Below, piece by piece: positions 1 to 6,000 of a DNA stretch of 7,804 nt. The notes below the pieces were generated by a model, which worked only from the letters and a program-made list of their open reading frames with translations, did not search any database and was not told the DNA's origin. Positions within the stretch are counted from its first letter, which is position 1. Every line of letters starts with the position of its first letter. The translations under genes and the position numbers were made by a program. Origin of the DNA: RYN-433 sp036558265 (GTDB lineage Bacteria > Planctomycetota > Phycisphaerae > Tepidisphaerales > Tepidisphaeraceae). Where the stretch lies: assembly GCA_036558265.1 (NCBI GenBank), contig DATBFY010000622.1, positions 1-7,804 on the forward strand, in the 5' to 3' direction.

Positions 1-3000
1 GTGGTCCCCATCCCCTACGCCGACCTCTCCGTCTCCAACGTCACCCCCGACGCCACCGGCGGCTCGGGTCAGCCGCTTCGCGTCTCCTGGACCGTCACCA
101 ACAACGGCATCGGCATCACCAACACCGCGAGCTGGGCCGACTCGGTCTTCCTCGCCACCGACCCGGCCGGCAACAACATCGTCACCAGCCTGGGCTCGTT
201 CGATCACAAGGGCCGGCTCGCGGTGGGCGGCTCGTACTCCCGCGAGGCACTGGTCACGCTGCCCGACGGTCTGACGGGCACGTTCTTCGTCGTGGTCAAG
301 ACCGGCGGGCCGTTCGAGTTCATCTACACGCAGGACAACTCCGCCGTCGGCGGCCCGGTCACGATCACGCTCACGACGCCCCCCGACCTGACGGTGGACG
401 ACATCACCGCGCCCGTCACGGCGCTCGCCGGGCAGAAGATCGACATCGCCTGGCGCGTCCACAACATCGGCGCCGGCGACGCCAGCGGAACGTGGACCGA
501 CAGCGTCTTCCTCAAGAAGGCCGGCGATCCCAACGCCCCCCTGATCCCGCTGGGCGCCTTCGGCTACAACGCGGGCCTCCAGGCCGGCAAGTTCTACGAC
601 CGCTCCGAACAGTTCACGCTGCCGACGACGCTCCAGGGGCTCTTCCAGGCCGTCGTCGTCACCAACACCACCGCCTCGCTCTTCGAGAACGGCGCGATCG
701 CCAACAACGCGCTGGTGGATGACGGCACGCTGCTGGTCTCGCTCCCGGTCAAGCCCGACATCCAGGTGCAGTCGGTCACGATCCCGGCGTCGGTCTCCGC
801 GGGCGGCACGATCGCCGTCGATTTCAAGATCATCAACCAAGGCACGGTTGCCACCGCCGGACAGTGGAAGGACAACGTCTACCTGTCGCTCGACAACCAG
901 GTCTCGGGCGATGACGTGCTGATCGGCTCGTTCGACAGCGGCTCCGCGCTGGATCCGGGCGAAACCTACCGCACGCTCACGCCGGGCCTGGTCATCCCCA
1001 AGCGCTACCGCGGGAACGTCTTCATCCTCGTCCAGGCCGACGCGAACAACTCGATCGACGAGTTCCCCAACGACAACAACAACCTGCTCGCCAAGCCGCT
1101 CAACGTGATCCCGCTCCCGCCGTCGGACCTGGTGACGTCCAACGTCGTCGCTCCCACGCAGACCTTCGACGACTCGACCATCCAGGTGCGGTTCACGGTC
1201 AGCAACCCGGGCATCGGCGAGACCGACGTTGCCGCCTGGACCGACACCGTCTGGCTCACCCGCGACCGCAAGCGCCCCAACGTCAAGAAGGGCGACATCC
1301 TCCTGGGCTCGTTCGCTCACAACGGCTCCCTGAAACCCGGCGAGAGCTACGACCAGGTCGTCAACGTCCACATCCCCGCGACCCTGAGCGGCGAGATGTT
1401 CATCACCCCCTGGTCCGACGCATACGACGTGGTCACCGAGGACACGCTCAGCAACATCATCAACCCCGACGACCCCAACGAGCTCGACAACAACAACTAC
1501 AAGGCCCGCCCGATCACCGTCGTCCTGCGCCCCCCGGCGGACCTGGTCATCACCACCCTGACCCCCGACGCGACCGCGCTCGCGGGCGGCCCCTTCAACG
1601 TCACCTGGACCGTCCAGAACCAGGGAGCCGCCGACACCCTCCAGGATTCCTGGATCGACGCGGTCTACCTCTCCGACAAGCCGACCCTCACCGGCGCCAG
1701 GCTCTGGACGCTCGGGAACTTCGCGCACAGCGGGATCCTGGGCGCGGGCAAGTCGTACACCCAGACCCAGACGATCAACCTATCCCCCGCCACCGCGGGG
1801 CAGTTCGTCATCGTCGTCACCGATTTCGGTCGCAACGTCTTCGAAGGCCCGTTCACCGACAACAACACCAAATCCACCGCGACGTCCGTCACCACGACGC
1901 CGGCGGACCTGCAGGTTACCGCCGTCGTCACGCCGCCGCAGAACTTCTCCGGCGAGAAGGCCACGATCTCCTGGACGGTCAAGAACTTCGGGGCGACCGT
2001 CTGGCCCGGCACGCGCTACTGGCAGGACCAGGTCTTCATCTCCCCCGATGCGACCTTCATCCAGGGCCGCGCCATCCCGCTGGGAACCTTCGTCCATACG
2101 CAGACGACGCCGCTGGCAAGCAACGCCACCTACACCCAGACGCAGGACGTCACCCTCCCGCGCGGCATCGGTGGCCAGTTCTACATTTACGTGATCGCCG
2201 ACGTCACCCAGCTCGAGCCCGACCAGGGCGACAACGCCGCCGCCCGCGACACGCTCTTCCCCACCAGCGTCTACGAGGGCGCCAACGGCTTCAACAACAT
2301 GGGCTCGGCGCCGATCCCCGTCACCTACCGCGAACCGGACCTCAAGGTCACCAACCTGGTGGTCCCCGCGACGCCCCCCTCCTCGGGCGCGACGATCCCC
2401 CTCTCCTTCACCGTCAGCAACATCGGCACCCGCGACACCCGCGAGGCCCACTGGTTCGACCGCGTCTACCTCTCGAAGGACCCCTCCCTCGACGGCGGCG
2501 ACCAACTGCTGGGCGCCTTCGAACGCTTCGGCGTCCTGGCCAAGAACGCCAACTACACCGCCAACCTCAACGTCGATCTGCCCGACGGCGTCGTCGGCAA
2601 CTTCTTCATCCTGGTCTTCACCGACTCGAACCTTGCCGGCCCCCTGCCGCCGGAAAACCCCAGCCTCCGCTTCGAGGACAGCATCGATCAGACCCTGGCG
2701 CGCGTCGGCGAATACCGCGACGAGGGGAACAACATCACCGCCCAGCCGCTGGCGATCACGCTGGCGACCCCACCCGACCTCCAGGTCACCTCCATCACCA
2801 TCCCGCAAAGCGTGCTGATCGGCCAGTCGTTCGACGTCACCTACCAGGTCACCAATAAAGGGCTGGGACCGACGCCCACCAAGCAGAACGCCTGGGACGA
2901 CCTCTTCTACCTCTCGCGCGACCAGTTCCTGGACTTGAACGCCGACCGGTTCCTGGGCGCCCGCCGCCGCACCAGCGGGCTCAATGCCTCGGGCAAGTAC

Positions 3001-6000
3001 CAGTTCACCGAGAGCTTCGCCGCCCCGCGCGACCTCAATGGCGCGTTCTACGTCATCGTCATCGCCGACCCGGTCCGCTACGCCGACCACCCCCACGCCG
3101 AGGTCTTCGAGCTCGACAAGGAACTGAACAACGCCACGCCCAGCCCGCAGCCGCTGCTGATCCAGCTTCCGCCCCCATCCGACCTGATCGTCACCAACAT
3201 CGCGCTGCCCGGCTCCGCCAAGTCCGGCGATCCGGTGCACCTCGAATGGACCGTCAAGAATCAGGGCGCCAACCCCGCCGAGGGAAGCTGGAGCGACGCC
3301 CTCTATCTCTCCACCGACAACGTCTGGGACATCAACGACGTGCCGCTGGGGCGCGTCCGCCACACCGGCACGCTCGCGCCCGGCGCCAGCTATACGCTGC
3401 CGCTGGACGTCAACCTTCCGCCCGCCAAGCCCGGGCAATACCGCATCATCGTCCGCCCGGACATCTTCAACGAGGTGTTCGAGGGCCCCGACGAGTCCAA
3501 CAACAAGACCGCCTCGGCATCGCCGCTCAACGTGACGGTGGACACGCTGCAACTGGGCGTGCCGTTCGACACCAACCTCGATCCCGGGCAGGTGCGCCTC
3601 TTCCAGGTCTCCGTGGGCCTCGACCAGACGCTCAAGGTCGACCTGACCACCCCCGCCGACACAGCATTCAACGAGCTGTTCCTCCGCTTCAATGACGTGC
3701 CCAACGGCATCACGTTCGACGCCTCCTATACCGGCCCGCTCGCCGCCAACCAGACCGCCGTCATCCCCTCCACTCAGCCGGGCACGTACTTCATCCTCGT
3801 GCGCGGCCAGGCCGAGCCGGGCAACGATACGCCGATCACCCTGCTCGCCGATGTCATCCCGCTCTCGATCACCAACGTCATCCCGGACCAGGGCGGCGAT
3901 TCGCGCTGGGTCACCACCACCATCCTGGGCGCCCAGTTCAAGGCCAACGCGATCGTCAAGCTCGTACGCCCCGGCATCGCCGAGTTCGAGCCGGTGCAAT
4001 ACCAGGTCGTCGATTCCACCAGGATCATCGCGATCTTTGACCTGCGCACGGCCCCCCACGGCCTCTACGACATCCGGGTCACCAATCCCAACGGCGAATC
4101 GGCGACGGTCCCCTATCGCTACCTCGTCGAACGCGCCATGGAGCCCGACGTGCGCGTCGGCCTGGGCGGGCCGCGCATCATCGCGCCGGGCAACGCCGGA
4201 CTCTACGGCTTCTCCCTCGAGAACCTCACCAACGTCGATCTGCCCTACGTCAACTTCACGTTCGGCCTGCCCGAGCTGGGCATCAATCCCGTGCTCGGCC
4301 TGAAGTACGTGGTGATGAGCACCAACCTGCGCGGCAGCCCGGGCGTCTCCAACGTGCCCTGGGCGGACCTGAACTCGCAGGTCAACACCACCGGCGAGAT
4401 CCTCGCGCCCGGGTACGCGATCGACCTGGGCGCCGGCAGCTTCGCCGGCCTCTCCTTCACCGCGCTGACCTATCCGGGTCTCAAGGAGCTGCTCGCCAAG
4501 AATCCCCACCTGCTCGACGACGTGGACGACGAGGACATCGCGTTCAAGTTCCACATCACCGCGTCGGCGACACCGATGACGCGGGATGAATTCATCGCCC
4601 AGCAGACCACCCAGGCGCTGGCGCTGCGGGATGCGATCATCGCCGACGATTCGGCCAGCCAGGCACTGCGCGTGCTGGCATCGGACCCCGCCGCCTGGAC
4701 CGCCCTCTACCTCACCGGCCTGCAGCAGGCCGGGCTCCTGCGGCCCGAGGACGTGCCCCCCGCGGTGCGCCTGGATCCGAACCTCACCAGCCTCATGTCG
4801 GTGCTGGCCGCCGGCATCCTCGCCGGGCCGGCCGGGCAGCAGATCATCTCCAACGCCGACCTGCCGTCGTTCTTCGCCCAGGTGCGCAAGTGGTACGGGA
4901 ACGACGACAGCAAGATCGGCTCGGCCGCCATTCCCAACGCGTCGGACTTCGACCTCAAGCTCTCGCGACGCACGGTCTTCGAGGCGTTCAACATCTACGT
5001 GCCATTCGGCAAGGTCACGTTCGATCCCTCGTTCATCGACGCGCCGCCGCCCGATTTCTCGCAGTTCTTCGCGGCGCCAGGTCAGAACAACCGCCTGGCC
5101 ACGATCAACGGCCCGCTGGGCATCGGCGCCCAGCAGTTCCTGCCGTTCGGTCAGCCGCTGCCCTATTCGGTCCACTTCCAGAACGCGGCAAATGCGACCT
5201 CCACCGCCAGCGAGGTGCGCATCGTCACCCAGCTCGACCCGAACCTCGACCCGCGATCGTTCCGCCTGGGGGACATGCAGATCGGCGGAATCCAGGTGCA
5301 CATCCCGTCCGGCCGCGGCGTCTTCCAGGGCGATTTCGACTTCGTCAATTCCAAGGGGTTCATCCTGCGCGTCACTGCCGGCATCGACGTGCAGTCGAAC
5401 ACGGTGTCGTGGCTCTTCCAGGCCATCGACCCCGACACCGGCGAATTGATCCAGGACCCCACCAAGGGCCTGCTCCCGCCCGACGACGCCAACGGCGCGG
5501 GCGAAGGCTTCGTCACCTGGACCGCCACGCCCAAGGCCGACCTGCCCACGGGCACGCTGATCAAGGCCAAGGCGCGGGTTTTGCTCAACACCGCCGCGCC
5601 CGAGGACACGCTGGAACTTTCGCAGACGCTCGACGGCGTCGCGCCGACCACGGCGCTGACTGCAACGCCGCTGACGCCGGGCGGCACCGACTTCCTCGTC
5701 AAGTGGAACGCCACGGATGATGCCGGCGGTTCCGGCATCAAGGGCGTCACCGTCTACGTCGCCCAGGACGGCGGCGACTTCACCATCTGGCTCCGGCAGT
5801 CCACCGACACGTCGGCCGTCTACAACGGCACGCCCGGACACACCTACGAGTTCATCGCGCTCGCCACCGACCTGGCCGGCAACCGCGAGGAGCCGCCCAC
5901 CGGCCTCACCACACCCGATGACGGCTCGGGCGCGAACCTCGGAAACCTGCCGACCGTCCCCGATACGACCCAGGACCTCGGCCCGCCCGCCCAGCCCTCG

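Noticed and set aside
1..3. The opening GTG as the start codon
   Set aside because: It is at the window edge, with no upstream sequence to judge, and the first residues look like the tail of a preceding CARDB unit, with no signal peptide.
4783..4911. Possible transmembrane helix in the helical insert
   Set aside because: The most hydrophobic run (S-V-L-A-A-G-I-L-A-G-P-A-G) is short, Gly/Pro-containing and flanked by polar residues; it fits a soluble helix better.
3692..5720. Plus-strand open frames of 200-290 residues in other frames (3692-4303, 4586-5449, 4890-5720)
   Set aside because: They overlap the frame-1 gene, are dominated by Ser/Arg/Pro/Ala as expected of GC-rich off-frame reading, and have no domain pattern.
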